Translations under genes and position numbers: made by a program
Part shown: positions 11,934-20,829 of the stretch, piece after piece
Layout: every line of letters begins with the position of its first letter
Position numbering within the stretch: position 1 is the first letter of the stretch
NCBI RefSeq assembly: GCF_025264665.1
Contig: NZ_CP073697.1
Span: 3,453,501-3,517,500, forward strand
Direction: 5' to 3'
Source: Edaphobacter flagellatus
Lineage (GTDB): Bacteria > Acidobacteriota > Terriglobia > Terriglobales > Acidobacteriaceae
Length of the DNA: 64,000 nucleotides
Notes under the pieces: model-generated
What the model saw: only the letters and a program-made list of their open reading frames with translations
Database searches by the model: none
Told to the model about the DNA's origin: nothing

Positions 11934-13841
11934 TTATTCCGCAGGCTTTTTCTCTACGGGAATCTTCTCTGGAGTGGTCAGCGGCTTGGTGATCTCATCG
12001 AGATAAGCCGGAGCCCCCTCAATACGCTCAAGGACTGGGTAGCGTTCGCCGTCATGATAGTTGATGTCGGCAGTCGAGACGAAGGTGTCGGACTGCAGGA
12101 TGAGGTGGATGGGCTCGGTATTGCCCTTGGATTCGCGGATCGCCGCTTTCAGGGCTTCGGCTGAGAAGATGTTCCCGTTGATGGCGAGAATCTTGGCCGT
12201 TGGAGCGATGTTTGCCTTGTCCGCTGGGCTTCCCCAGCGGACGTCGGAGATCACGCCATCGCTGCCGACCCGAAGGCCGATGGAGTACCAGGTGTTGATC
12301 GCTCCGCCGCGACGGCCTCCAGCCATCGCCATCGTGCGTTCGGATGCGTTGGGCTTGTCGGTGTAGACGAGCTTGTAACCGCCGCGCTCAATGCCGGCGA
12401 GATCGGCATGTGGGTTCGGGTTGTCGATGCGCTCGTGGATGAAAGTGGCCCAGTCGTACTGGAGGACCTGATTGAGGTCGGCGATCAATTCGTCGCGGTT
12501 ATAGGTGACGATGAGCGGGCCGGTGTTTCCGCCCTTAGCAAGGAAAATGTGCTGAAAATCGGTGAGGGACTTTTTGTTGTCGGTTTTCTGACGGATGAGC
12601 GTGTCGGCGTCGAGCCAGAAGAGTTCACCCTCCTGGTAGTAGTCCTGCCCTCGGCGCCAGTTTGACCAGACCGCATTATTTGCCCGCAGGATGCTGGCGG
12701 CGATGGCGGTGTCTTCCGTGGAGCGCCACTCGCGGCCGGGCTTGTAGTCGAGGTTGGCGGCCGACATGGCGAGCATGTCGCGGTACTGCGCCTGCGATTT
12801 GAGGCCCGAGCGTGCGGCGAGCACGTTGCCCATGTACTGCGTCATGCCTTCGTAGACCCAGAGCAGCGAGCCCTGCTGCATCTTGGCGAAGTCGTCCTGA
12901 TAGAGGTTGTAGGGGCGGCGATACTTGCCGTTCCAGGAGTGGGTGAACTCATGCGAGAGGAGATCTGCCTCGGCGAGTTGATGTGGCTCATCGGTGAACC
13001 CCTTTTCGCCGACACCGTTATCGGAGGACTGGCCGTGCTCCAAACCCTCGCCGCCTGCGACATCCGAAAGAGTGAGCAGGAAGTGGTAGACATTGTAGTG
13101 ACGGGAGTTATAGGCGGCGCCGCTCTCGCGGACGAGGTTATTCAGTTCAGCGAGCAGAGCGGGGCGCAGCTTCGAATCTTCGGCTGAGTCGGAGACGACG
13201 TCGATGTAGTGTTTCGGCGTGACCTCGGGAGCGAGCGTGAACTCGTGGAAATACTGACCGGTGATGACGGGAGAGTCTTCAAGCTGCTCAACAGTGGTGG
13301 CGGCGTAGTGGGTGGTTCCACCGGCAGGATGTTGCGGATCGTATCCATCGGTGGGCGTAAGCGCAGTGCCGATACCCCAGCCTTTGGGAACGGTGACGGA
13401 GGGCTGGATGGCAATGTCTTTGACTGGTGTGTTGGCCGGATACAGAAGCAGCTTCTCCCACTCGAGCACGGCGAGCTTCTGGCTGACGCGGGCCGTTACG
13501 ATGCAATCGAGATGCGCGTGAAGGGTTGTTACGCCTGCGGGAACGGTGACGTGGTACTGGTAGAGATCTTCATCGTCGCGACGCCATGGGAGCGGCTTGC
13601 CATTGACGGTAAAGACGACGCCTGTAATGTCGCTGACCGGGCCTGTGGGGCGGTGATTGCCGGGAATCCACTTCGGGGTGGTGAGAGAGACGGCGCCGGC
13701 CGTTACCGGGATATCGATTTCAGCATGGTAGATTTTTCGCGGCGCGTCAGAGAGGTCGGCCGTGATCTGGATAGGAGCTTTCTGGGCAAAGGCAGAAGCG
13801 GCGAGCAGGGGTAGCGCAAGGGCAGTTGTACGGATTCGCAT
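11934..13841 (-). CDS. M61-family metallopeptidase (glycyl aminopeptidase-like) with PDZ domain
   Basis: 635 aa, start ATG 13841, signal peptide of about 19 residues ending ASAFA, so exported. An N-terminal beta-rich domain precedes the zinc-binding LLSHEFTHSWNGKYRRP (HExxH at about residue 296), the hallmark of M61 peptidases, with VYEGMTQYMGN supplying the downstream Glu region. A PDZ-like domain sits at about residues 505-600 (YSIGLRVGSDGVISDVRWGS, ANIAPTAKILAINGNIF). Family members remove N-terminal Gly/Ala residues. Full length for the family. Transcribed alone towards the shared terminator at 11885. Confidence 0.92.
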   Translation of the reverse strand: MRIRTTALALPLLAASAFAQKAPIQITADLSDAPRKIYHAEIDIPVTAGAVSLTTPKWIPGNHRPTGPVSDITGVVFTVNGKPLPWRRDDEDLYQYHVTVPAGVTTLHAHLDCIVTARVSQKLAVLEWEKLLLYPANTPVKDIAIQPSVTVPKGWGIGTALTPTDGYDPQHPAGGTTHYAATTVEQLEDSPVITGQYFHEFTLAPEVTPKHYIDVVSDSAEDSKLRPALLAELNNLVRESGAAYNSRHYNVYHFLLTLSDVAGGEGLEHGQSSDNGVGEKGFTDEPHQLAEADLLSHEFTHSWNGKYRRPYNLYQDDFAKMQQGSLLWVYEGMTQYMGNVLAARSGLKSQAQYRDMLAMSAANLDYKPGREWRSTEDTAIAASILRANNAVWSNWRRGQDYYQEGELFWLDADTLIRQKTDNKKSLTDFQHIFLAKGGNTGPLIVTYNRDELIADLNQVLQYDWATFIHERIDNPNPHADLAGIERGGYKLVYTDKPNASERTMAMAGGRRGGAINTWYSIGLRVGSDGVISDVRWGSPADKANIAPTAKILAINGNIFSAEALKAAIRESKGNTEPIHLILQSDTFVSTADINYHDGERYPVLERIEGAPAYLDEITKPLTTPEKIPVEKKPAE

Positions 13842-13906
13842 AAGTGGGTTTGTTCCTCTGTCTTATAGCGGCAGACGCTTGTGAGATGGAAGAGATGAAG
13901 AAGAGA

Positions 13907-13930
13907 GAGGAGGGCTTGGCAACCCTCCTC
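13907..13930 (-). terminator. Intrinsic terminator of the glutathione peroxidase gene
   Basis: GAGGAGGG / CCCTCCTC stem with an 8-base centre; on the minus strand it is followed by the pyrimidine run TCTCTCTTCTTC. It lies just past the stop codon at 13938. Confidence 0.65.
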
Positions 13931-13937
13931 AGGTAGG

Positions 13938-14501
13938 TTAGGACTTGAGAGCCGATTCGATGGCTGAGACGACGGCGGGGTCGTCGGGCGTTATCTCAGG
14001 GGAGAAGCGGCCAACAACGTTTCCATTGCGGTCGACGAGAAACTTCTCGAAGTTCCACAGGATGCCCGGTTCCGGATTGGTTGAACTGTTGTGCTTGCTG
14101 GCGAGGAAACCATTGAGCTTCTGACGGAAGCCCTCGCGGGAATCTCCTGTCGCCTGCGGCCTGGCGGCAATCAGTGCCTTGTACAGCGGGTGAGTCTCCG
14201 CACCGGTAACGGCGATCTTGGAGAACATAGGGAAATTGACCGAGTAATTGGTCGTACAGAAGGTGTGGATCTCTTTGTCGGTGCCAGGCTCCTGAGCTCC
14301 GAAGTCATTGGCAGGGAAGCCGCAAACGACCAGGCCGGCGTCCTTGAAGCGTGTATGGAGTGCCTCAAGGGCAGTGTATTGCGGGGTAAGGCCGCATTGT
14401 GAAGCTACGTTAACGAGCAGAAGAACCTTACCGTGATATTCGCCGAGTGTGGCGGGTTCTCCGGTAATCCGTTGGAGGGGAACATTGTGGATATCAGCCA
14501 T
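13938..14501 (-). CDS. Glutathione peroxidase family protein
   Basis: 187 aa, start ATG 14501. Reduces hydroperoxides with a peroxidatic Cys in NVASQCGLTPQY (Cys rather than selenocysteine). Other family elements are the GFPANDFGAQEPG region, in which the usual FPCNQFG cysteine is Ala, and WNFEKFLVDRNGNVVGRFSP with the catalytic-tetrad Trp. Many bacterial Cys-type members use thioredoxin rather than glutathione; that is family knowledge, not visible here. No signal peptide. Divergent from the permease gene across about 77 bp. Confidence 0.93.
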   Translation of the reverse strand: MADIHNVPLQRITGEPATLGEYHGKVLLLVNVASQCGLTPQYTALEALHTRFKDAGLVVCGFPANDFGAQEPGTDKEIHTFCTTNYSVNFPMFSKIAVTGAETHPLYKALIAARPQATGDSREGFRQKLNGFLASKHNSSTNPEPGILWNFEKFLVDRNGNVVGRFSPEITPDDPAVVSAIESALKS

Positions 14502-14578
14502 AGGGCTCCAGTGTAGCTCCGTTTGAAGCGAAATTGATGCGGCCGGAGTTGACGGAGGCAGTAGTATCGAATACGGCC

Positions 14579-16447
14579 ATGACTTTTTTTGATGTACTTT
14601 TTGGACGCCCCCTTGCGACCAGTGATGAACGTGCCGAGCAGATCGGCATAGCGGCAGGAATACCGATCTTCGGGCTGGATGCCCTGACCAGCGCAGCCTA
14701 CGGGCCCGAGGCAGCGATGACGCTGCTGATCCCCATGGGTCTGGCTGGAGTGGATCATATTGTTCCTGTCATTTCGGCGATCCTGATTCTGCTGGTGATC
14801 GTCTACTTCAGCTACCGGCAGACAATTGAGGCGTATCCGAGCGGCGGTGGATCGTACACGGTGGCGACCGAGAATCTTGGCGAGTTCCCTGGTCTGCTGG
14901 CTGCTGCCGCGCTGATGATCGACTACATCCTGACGGCTGCGGTGGGTATTTCGGCTGGGGTTACGGCGCTGACTTCTGCGGTGCCGAGCCTACAGCGTCA
15001 TACGCTGGCAATCTGTTTAGTCATCCTGGTGATTCTGGCCATCGTGAATCTGCGTGGTGTGAAAGATACAGGCGCGGCGTTTATTCTGCCGACATTTTTC
15101 TTTGTAGGCACGCTGCTTACTCTGGTCTTCGTCGGTGCATATAAAGCCTATGTATCGGGATGGCACCCTGTTCCAGTTGTAGCTCCGCCACCTCCAGCGG
15201 TAGCGACGATGAAATATCTGAGCCTGTGGCTGCTGCTGAAGACGTTCTCCAGTGGCTGTGCGGCGATGACCGGCGTTGAAGCGGTATCGAATGGCGTGAT
15301 GGCCTTCAAGGAGCCGCGAGCCAAGAATGCTCAGCGGACGCTCACCGTGATCGTCGCAACACTGATTGTGCTGCTGTTTGGCATCGCGTGGCTCTCGAAG
15401 ACGTATGGCGTTACGGCGATGGATCCTGAGGCGCATCAATATCAGAGCGTGCTGAGCATCCTTACGACGACCATCTTTGGCCGCGGCTGGTTCTATTACC
15501 TGACCATGGGCAGTGTTTTGATGGCGTTGTCACTGAGCGCGAACACAGCCTTTGCGGACTTTCCTCGACTGGCACGTGCGATCTCACTGCACGATTATCT
15601 GCCGCATGTCTTTACGCTGCGTGGCCGCAGATTGCTTTATACGCATGGCGTCTATGCGCTAACCGGATTCACAGCGGTGATCCTGATCCTGTTTGGTGGT
15701 GTGACGGACCGCCTGATTCCGCTGTATGCAATTGGCGCGTTCCTGGCCTTTACGCTGTCGCAGGCCGGCATGGTCGTACACTGGCTGAAGATGGAAGACC
15801 ATCCTGGCCGGATGTGGCACATGTTCGTCAACGGCTTCGGTGCCGTAGCCACAGGCATCACGCTGCTGGTGGTTCTGGTCGCGAAGTTCATGGCAGGCGC
15901 CTGGGTGACTGCGCTGCTGGTGCCTGTGCTGATCGGCATCATGATGGGGATCAAACGGCACTACACGCGCGTGAAGCGTGAGATGAAGGACATGACTCCT
16001 CTGAGCCTCGCTAATTTGCAGGAGCCGCTGGTGGTTATCCCGATGGCACGTTGGGATCGCATTGGAGAGAAGGCCTTGCGATTTGGCCTGGTGCTGTCGA
16101 AGGAGCTGAAGGTCGTTCACGTGCACTCCGACGACGAACCCGTCGGGCTGGAAGAGGATTGGGAGGAGAAAGTTCTTGCCCCGATCCGGAAAGAGGGGAT
16201 CCCGGAGCCGGAGCTGGTGACGATCCCCTCGAACTACCGGTTCATCATCAATCCGCTGATGGACTACATTCTGGAGCTGGAAGCTTCCAATCCCGGCAGA
16301 AAGGTTACTGTTCTGCTGCCGGAGCTCGTGGTTCGGCACTGGTGGGAGAATGCGCTGCATAACCAGCGCGTACAGCTGTTGAAGCTGTTGTTGCTGCTCA
16401 AGGGAAATCAGCGGATCGTTGTGGTCAATATTCCCTGGTATCTGTAG
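14579..16447 (+). CDS. APC-superfamily amino acid permease
   Basis: 622 aa from ATG 14579 (MTFFDVLFGRPLAT); an in-frame ATG at 14534 would add 15 residues without hydrophobic or conserved character. About twelve hydrophobic segments span residues 30-460, beginning GIPIFGLDALTSAAYGPEAAM, with SYRQTIEAYPSGGGSYTVATENLG as the conserved loop after TM2. A soluble tail of about 150 residues (LQEPLVVIPMARWDRIGEKALRFGLV...) resembles the cytoplasmic domain of the large amino acid/polyamine permease subgroup. Substrate unknown. Monocistronic; followed by a hairpin shared with the convergent cysteine desulfurase gene. Confidence 0.88.
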   Translation: MTFFDVLFGRPLATSDERAEQIGIAAGIPIFGLDALTSAAYGPEAAMTLLIPMGLAGVDHIVPVISAILILLVIVYFSYRQTIEAYPSGGGSYTVATENLGEFPGLLAAAALMIDYILTAAVGISAGVTALTSAVPSLQRHTLAICLVILVILAIVNLRGVKDTGAAFILPTFFFVGTLLTLVFVGAYKAYVSGWHPVPVVAPPPPAVATMKYLSLWLLLKTFSSGCAAMTGVEAVSNGVMAFKEPRAKNAQRTLTVIVATLIVLLFGIAWLSKTYGVTAMDPEAHQYQSVLSILTTTIFGRGWFYYLTMGSVLMALSLSANTAFADFPRLARAISLHDYLPHVFTLRGRRLLYTHGVYALTGFTAVILILFGGVTDRLIPLYAIGAFLAFTLSQAGMVVHWLKMEDHPGRMWHMFVNGFGAVATGITLLVVLVAKFMAGAWVTALLVPVLIGIMMGIKRHYTRVKREMKDMTPLSLANLQEPLVVIPMARWDRIGEKALRFGLVLSKELKVVHVHSDDEPVGLEEDWEEKVLAPIRKEGIPEPELVTIPSNYRFIINPLMDYILELEASNPGRKVTVLLPELVVRHWWENALHNQRVQLLKLLLLLKGNQRIVVVNIPWYL

Positions 16448-16457
16448 AGAAAGAAGG

Positions 16458-16480
16458 ACGGTCTCTCAGACGGAGACCGT
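16458..16480. terminator. Shared hairpin between convergent permease and cysteine desulfurase genes
   Basis: ACGGTCTC / GAGACCGT stem with a 7-base loop; it includes the stop codon of the minus-strand gene. TGTCTTCTTG follows on the plus side and CCTTCTTTCTC on the minus side. Confidence 0.6.
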
Positions 16481-17644
16481 TGTCTTCTTGTATGTCGGCG
16501 AAAGTGCGCGCAGATGCGCGACCGCTGCTGGAAGAATTTTCAATACTTCGTCGATCTCCGCTGCTGTTGTGAGCTTCGATAGTGAGAAGCGGAGCGTCGC
16601 GCGCGCACGTGTTGCGCTGAGGCCCATGGCTGTGAGAACGTGTGAAGGCTCGGAGGCTCCTGATTGGCAGGCGCTTCCTCCGCTGACCGACAGGCCCTTC
16701 AGGTCCAGTGCGATCAACAGCGCTTCCGCTTCGACGTGATCGAAGTAGATGCTTGTCGTGTTGGCGACACGAGGCGCTCCTGCACTGTTGACGCCAGTCT
16801 CATCGATCTGCGAGAGAATGCCTTGTTCCAGACGGTCACGAAGCGCTGCAAGCTTTGCCGGGCCATCTGTCTTCAGCCATTCGGTGCATAGCTCAGCTGC
16901 CTTGCCGAGTCCGACGATGCCGGGAACGTTTTCTGTGCCAGCGCGACGCTGGCGCTCGTGCGATCCTCCGTGAAACATCGGTGAGAGCCGGACGTTGCGC
17001 CGCACGTAGAGAATGCCAGTTCCCTTTGGAGCGAAGATCTTGTGTCCGGAGAGGGTGAGCATATCGGCGTGCTTCAGGATGCCATGGGGGCTAACATCGA
17101 GTGGAAGCTTACCGCCTGCCTGTACGGCGTCGGTGTGGAAGAGGGCGTCCCCAGCGTGTGCTATGGCAGCGAGCGCGTCGATAGGCTGAATGGCGCCGGT
17201 CTCGTTGTTGGCATACATGATGCTTACGAGACGCGTGTTGGGTTTGAGCGCTGCCAACAGGGTCTCCGGCTCGACGATGCCTTGCGCGTTGACAGGGACG
17301 TAGGTGACCTCGACGCCGCGAGACTCGAGCGAATGGGCGGCATGCAGGATGGCGTGATGCTCGATCGTAGAGGTGATCATGTGATCGCCTGGAGCAAGTA
17401 CGCCGAACAGGGCCAGATTGTCGCTCTCGGTGCCGCCCGAGGTGAAGACAACCTCTGCAGCGCGGCAGTGCAGCATACGGGCGATGGATTCGCGCGCGTG
17501 GTCGACTGCGGCGCGAGCCTGCTGACCCTGCTGATGGATGGAACTGGCATTGCCGTAGTGCTCAAGATAGAACGGCCGCATCGCCTCGAAGACCTCGGGA
17601 AGAAGAGGCGTCGTGGCGTTGTTATCGAGATAAATGCGCTGCAT
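16466..17644 (-). CDS. Cysteine desulfurase (NifS/IscS type)
   Basis: 392 aa PLP enzyme that takes sulfur from cysteine as an enzyme-bound persulfide for Fe-S clusters or other sulfur transfers. It begins MQRIYLDNNATTPLLPEV and contains FTSGGTESDNLAL, TSTIEHHAI, LFHTDAVQAGGK, TLSGHKIFAPKGTG (Schiff-base Lys) and GGSACQSGASEPSHVL with the persulfide Cys on the mobile loop. Normal length. No iscU/sufE/iscR genes are adjacent, so its partner cannot be deduced from context. No clear Shine-Dalgarno precedes the ATG at 17644. Confidence 0.95.
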   Translation of the reverse strand: MQRIYLDNNATTPLLPEVFEAMRPFYLEHYGNASSIHQQGQQARAAVDHARESIARMLHCRAAEVVFTSGGTESDNLALFGVLAPGDHMITSTIEHHAILHAAHSLESRGVEVTYVPVNAQGIVEPETLLAALKPNTRLVSIMYANNETGAIQPIDALAAIAHAGDALFHTDAVQAGGKLPLDVSPHGILKHADMLTLSGHKIFAPKGTGILYVRRNVRLSPMFHGGSHERQRRAGTENVPGIVGLGKAAELCTEWLKTDGPAKLAALRDRLEQGILSQIDETGVNSAGAPRVANTTSIYFDHVEAEALLIALDLKGLSVSGGSACQSGASEPSHVLTAMGLSATRARATLRFSLSKLTTAAEIDEVLKILPAAVAHLRALSPTYKKTTVSV

Positions 17645-17774
17645 ACAGCTATTTTACGTCGGAAGCCGAAGATAGCGGGATTTGGGACGAATAGCAGAGC
17701 AGCCGATAGCGGGAATCTGATAGCCTGAGCGCGGTTTCGCGGCTTGGCCGCATATTCGCGAACGGAGACAGACA

Positions 17775-18377
17775 ATGATCAAGCAGATGGTAGTTGCAAT
17801 GGCGCTCGCAACCTGTTGCTTTACGACAGCACATGGGCAGGGTGGAGCAACGGCTCCTAAGATTGCTCCCGGAACGGTGATTGAGCCGTCGAAGTCTTTC
17901 GATGCGGCCCTAACCGCCTTTGAAGGACAGTTCATCGGCCTCGCGAAGGCGATGCCTGCGGAGAAGTACGGCTTCGCTCCGAGTGCAGCCATCTTTGCAT
18001 CAACGCAGAAGACGGACTATCTTTCGCCAAACAATCAGGGAGTACGCAGCTTCGGCCAGATGGTAGCTCATGTTGCGCAGGCGAACTATTTCTACGCCGG
18101 TACGTTGAGCGGTTTGAAGCCCGATGTTGATGTGAAAGCAATCGGAGACTTGAAGGAAAAGGACCAGATCATTGCGGCGCTGGAAAAGTCATTCGCATTC
18201 GCGCATCAGGCTGTCGGAACCTTGACGGCGCAAAATGCCTTTGAGAGCGTGCGCGGTGTTCAAACGCGAGCCAGCCTGTCAGGAGGCATGATTGCGCATG
18301 GCTTCGATCACTACGGCCAGCTTGCCGAGTACCTGCGTATGAACGGCGTGATTCCTCCGGCAAGCGAGAAAAAGTAG
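17775..18377 (+). CDS. Exported DinB-family protein
   Basis: 200 aa, start ATG 17775, with a cleavable signal peptide (about residues 1-21, ending TTAHGQ). The rest fits the four-helix DinB/YfiT fold: [45 protein letters not shown] and [22 protein letters not shown], with His at the three family positions that bind a divalent metal. Exported DinB proteins are frequent in acidobacteria; the reaction is unknown. A hairpin 25 bp downstream ends the transcript. Confidence 0.85.
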   Translation: MIKQMVVAMALATCCFTTAHGQGGATAPKIAPGTVIEPSKSFDAALTAFEGQFIGLAKAMPAEKYGFAPSAAIFASTQKTDYLSPNNQGVRSFGQMVAHVAQANYFYAGTLSGLKPDVDVKAIGDLKEKDQIIAALEKSFAFAHQAVGTLTAQNAFESVRGVQTRASLSGGMIAHGFDHYGQLAEYLRMNGVIPPASEKK

Positions 18378-18401
18378 TCGAAGGTAGAAGAAGTTTGTGC
18401 A

Positions 18402-18427
18402 GAGGGCAGCCGTAAATGGCTGCCCTC
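18402..18427. terminator. Bidirectional terminator, partly duplicated
   Basis: GAGGGCAGCC GTAAAT GGCTGCCCTC, a perfect 10-bp stem with a 6-base loop, between the convergent DinB and outer-membrane protein genes. The adjacent 66-bp duplication copies the right arm and only part of the left arm, so the copy at 18474-18493 cannot form the full hairpin. Confidence 0.75.
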
Positions 18428-18539
18428 CTGCTTACCGGATGAGATCGTCGAACGAGAGGTCCTCGTCCGTCTTAGCCGTAAATGGCTGCCCTCCTGCTTA
18501 CCGGATGAGATCGTCGAACGAGAGGTCCTCGTCCGTCTT
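18408..18539. repeat. Exact 66-bp tandem duplication at a gene end
   Basis: Copy 1 is 18408-18473 and copy 2 is 18474-18539; both start AGCCGTAAATGGCTGCCCTC and end GTCCGTCTT. The unit carries the last 13 codons and the stop of the outer-membrane protein gene plus half of the terminator. Translation uses copy 2 only; copy 1 is a post-stop remnant. Confidence 0.97.
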
Positions 18540-19475
18540 TTCCTTCGAAGCGCCGCGAAGGACGAAGGTGATAGACATGCCCACATTGTCGTTGGAACGG
18601 CGCAAGCTGCGACTGTAATAACTAGACAGCGTGATATGGCGGTTCAGGGGAATATCGAGCGAGTTGATGAAACCATTGTCCTCCGTGACGTTGTAGCCGA
18701 TGACAACGGTTGGACGCCCTTTGCGGTACGCGCTGTAGATCTTCTGGTCGCCGATGGGGAGTTGTTCGTAGGCATCTGCTTCAAAGACCGCGCGATGGAA
18801 GAGATTGGCTGCGATTCCAAACTGAAAATGCGCCAGCGGACCGAGCGAGGTGTAGGACTTCCTGATCTGCGTATTGACCAGGGTCGCTGAGTCTCCGCCG
18901 CCAATCTCGAGAATAGGAGTGAAGTAACGAAAGCTGTGCGAGAACTGGTTGCTGATATCGAAGGTGACACGCCCAGTCGTGAGTCCATAGGCCTCATCAC
19001 CGGTAGGAGCGGTAAAAGCAATCGTATTCTCATAAGAGAACAGCCTGGGCTCAAGCTGCGTATGGAGCGCAAAGATAGCGTCGCCAAGCTCGCCGCGCTG
19101 GTTCACAAGCTTCGCATTAGGACGCGGCTTGGTCGCGCGGCTGTCTGCCAGTCGGTACATGTAGATTGGGATGCTGGCGTCGATCGAGAAGGTGTCGTTG
19201 AAGGTATAGCTGGCGGCAGGAATCGCCAGGGTTGACCATCCGGTCAAAGAATCGTGAAAACTGGAAAAGCTAATGCCCGCATTCCATCCTCGCTGCGGCG
19301 CATCCAGGTCAGGAGATTCCGTCGTCTGAGCAGGAACAAGTAGCGCTGAGGAAGAAGCCGTGGCGGTTTCGGCCGCAATAGAAGGGCTGTCCGCAGCCTG
19401 AGCCAGCGCGGCGGAGGAAGCGAGCAGAAGGATGGATATCCCGCAGTACAGACTGCGGGGAAAAGAAGTTGCCAA
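18498..19475 (-). CDS. Predicted outer-membrane beta-barrel protein
   Basis: 325 aa from a TTG at 19475 (ATSFPRSLYCGISILLLASSAALAQA as signal peptide, AGGA about 8 bp upstream); a TTG at 19535 would add 20 hydrophilic residues. After an Ala/Ser-rich spacer come alternating beta-strand patterns: WSTLAIPAASYTFNDTFSIDASIPIYMY, NTIAFTAPTGDEAYGLTTGRVTFDISNQFSH, PTVVIGYNVTEDNG and ITLSSYYSRSLRRSNDNVGMSITFVL. This resembles transporter-type outer-membrane proteins, but no named family is certain. The C-terminus KTDEDLSFDDLIR is hydrophilic rather than aromatic. Its 3' end lies in the 66-bp tandem duplication. Confidence 0.72.
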   Translation of the reverse strand: MATSFPRSLYCGISILLLASSAALAQAADSPSIAAETATASSSALLVPAQTTESPDLDAPQRGWNAGISFSSFHDSLTGWSTLAIPAASYTFNDTFSIDASIPIYMYRLADSRATKPRPNAKLVNQRGELGDAIFALHTQLEPRLFSYENTIAFTAPTGDEAYGLTTGRVTFDISNQFSHSFRYFTPILEIGGGDSATLVNTQIRKSYTSLGPLAHFQFGIAANLFHRAVFEADAYEQLPIGDQKIYSAYRKGRPTVVIGYNVTEDNGFINSLDIPLNRHITLSSYYSRSLRRSNDNVGMSITFVLRGASKEKTDEDLSFDDLIR

Positions 19476-19585
19476 GAAAACATTCCTGATAAAGCGCTTT
19501 AGCTGAGGATTGCATCTTTCTGCATGGTTTGCCAAGAGTGTCTCTGGACAAACCTGCTGGTTGAAATCCTCAAAATACTGTCTGC

Positions 19586-20719
19586 TTAGCGGTTATCGAT
19601 AGGAACGTAGGCAGAAGGATAGGCGGGGCCAACATAGTCTGCACGAGGACGGATAAGGCGATTGTCGTCGTGCTGCTCGATCACATGGGCGGCCCAGCCT
19701 GCAATGCGGCTGACAGCAAAGATCGGAGTGAAGAGGTCGATATCGATGCCGAGCAGGGTATATGTCGAAGCAGAATAGAAGTCGACGTTAGCATTCAGTT
19801 TCTTCTCCTGCTTCACAAAGAGCTCGATCTTACGCGACATGTCGAACCACTTCATGTTGCCTGCGGCCTTGCTCAGTTCCTCCGACATACGGCGCAGATG
19901 TGTCGCGCGGGGGTCTTCGGTGTGATAGACGCGGTGGCCGAAGCCAGAGATCTTCTTCTTCTCCGCGAACATCTGGCGCACATACTCTGTGGGGTCGGCG
20001 CCGGCTTTGTCGATGGCATAGAGCAGGCGCATGGTCGCCTCGTTCGCACCACCATGCAGAGGTCCCTTCAGGGCGCCGATTGCACCTGTGATTGCCGAGT
20101 GAATATCGGCCAGGGTTGCGGCGATGACGCGGGCGGCGAAGGTGCTGGCGTTCAGCTCGTGGTCGGCATGCAGAATCAACGCGATATCGAAGGTGCGAAC
20201 GGCGGTCGCCGAGGGCTTTTCGCCATTGAGCATCCACAGGAAGTTGGCGGCATGGGAGAGCGATGGGTCGGCATCGACCACCGGCTTGCCTTTACGAATG
20301 CGGTCAAAGATGGCCACGATCATGGCGATCTGCGCGGTCAGACGATAGGATTTGCGAACATTCGCATCGTGCGAGTTGTCCTTCTCATCGGCGTCGTAGA
20401 GGCTCAGCATCGAGACTGCAGTGCGCAGAATCTCCATAGGAGAGCCGCTTGTAGGTACGCTGTGGAGAAGTTCGATGATCTTGGGATCAAGCTTGCGGGC
20501 GTCGGCCAGCTTCTTCGTGAAGTCTGCAAGCTCAGCCTTGTTGGGCAGTTTGCCGAACCACAGCAGATAGGTGGTCTCTTCGAAGGTGGAGTGCTGGGCC
20601 AGCTCGTGAATGTCGATGCCGCGGTAGGAGAGGACTCCTGCATCGCCGTCGATCCAGCAGATCGATGAGGTCGTGGCTACAATGCCTTCCAATCCTTTTG
20701 ATGCGACAGCGGTTGCCAT
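19586..20719 (-). CDS. Citrate synthase (short type)
   Basis: 377 aa, start ATG 20719 with GGAG about 9 bp upstream. Condenses oxaloacetate and acetyl-CoA at entry to the TCA cycle. Key motifs are WIDGDAGVLSYRGIDIHELA, LHADHELNASTFAAR (His), GPLHGGANEATM, ISGFGHRVYHTEDPRATHLR (His) and NVDFYSASTY (Asp). The size places it with Gram-positive/archaeal-type citrate synthases rather than the NADH-inhibited 430-residue enzymes; 2-methylcitrate synthase is a close paralogue and cannot be excluded. No prpB/prpD or other TCA genes are adjacent. Confidence 0.93.
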   Translation of the reverse strand: MATAVASKGLEGIVATTSSICWIDGDAGVLSYRGIDIHELAQHSTFEETTYLLWFGKLPNKAELADFTKKLADARKLDPKIIELLHSVPTSGSPMEILRTAVSMLSLYDADEKDNSHDANVRKSYRLTAQIAMIVAIFDRIRKGKPVVDADPSLSHAANFLWMLNGEKPSATAVRTFDIALILHADHELNASTFAARVIAATLADIHSAITGAIGALKGPLHGGANEATMRLLYAIDKAGADPTEYVRQMFAEKKKISGFGHRVYHTEDPRATHLRRMSEELSKAAGNMKWFDMSRKIELFVKQEKKLNANVDFYSASTYTLLGIDIDLFTPIFAVSRIAGWAAHVIEQHDDNRLIRPRADYVGPAYPSAYVPIDNR

Positions 20720-20829
20720 AATTGAGCTTCTCCAGACTGAACTTAAAGTACATTCGGTTATAGCGCAGCGGAGAAAGGATTGTCACGGTTTTACGGGCGA
20801 ATATCGGTTTGTGCGTGCGAAGGTTGCAG

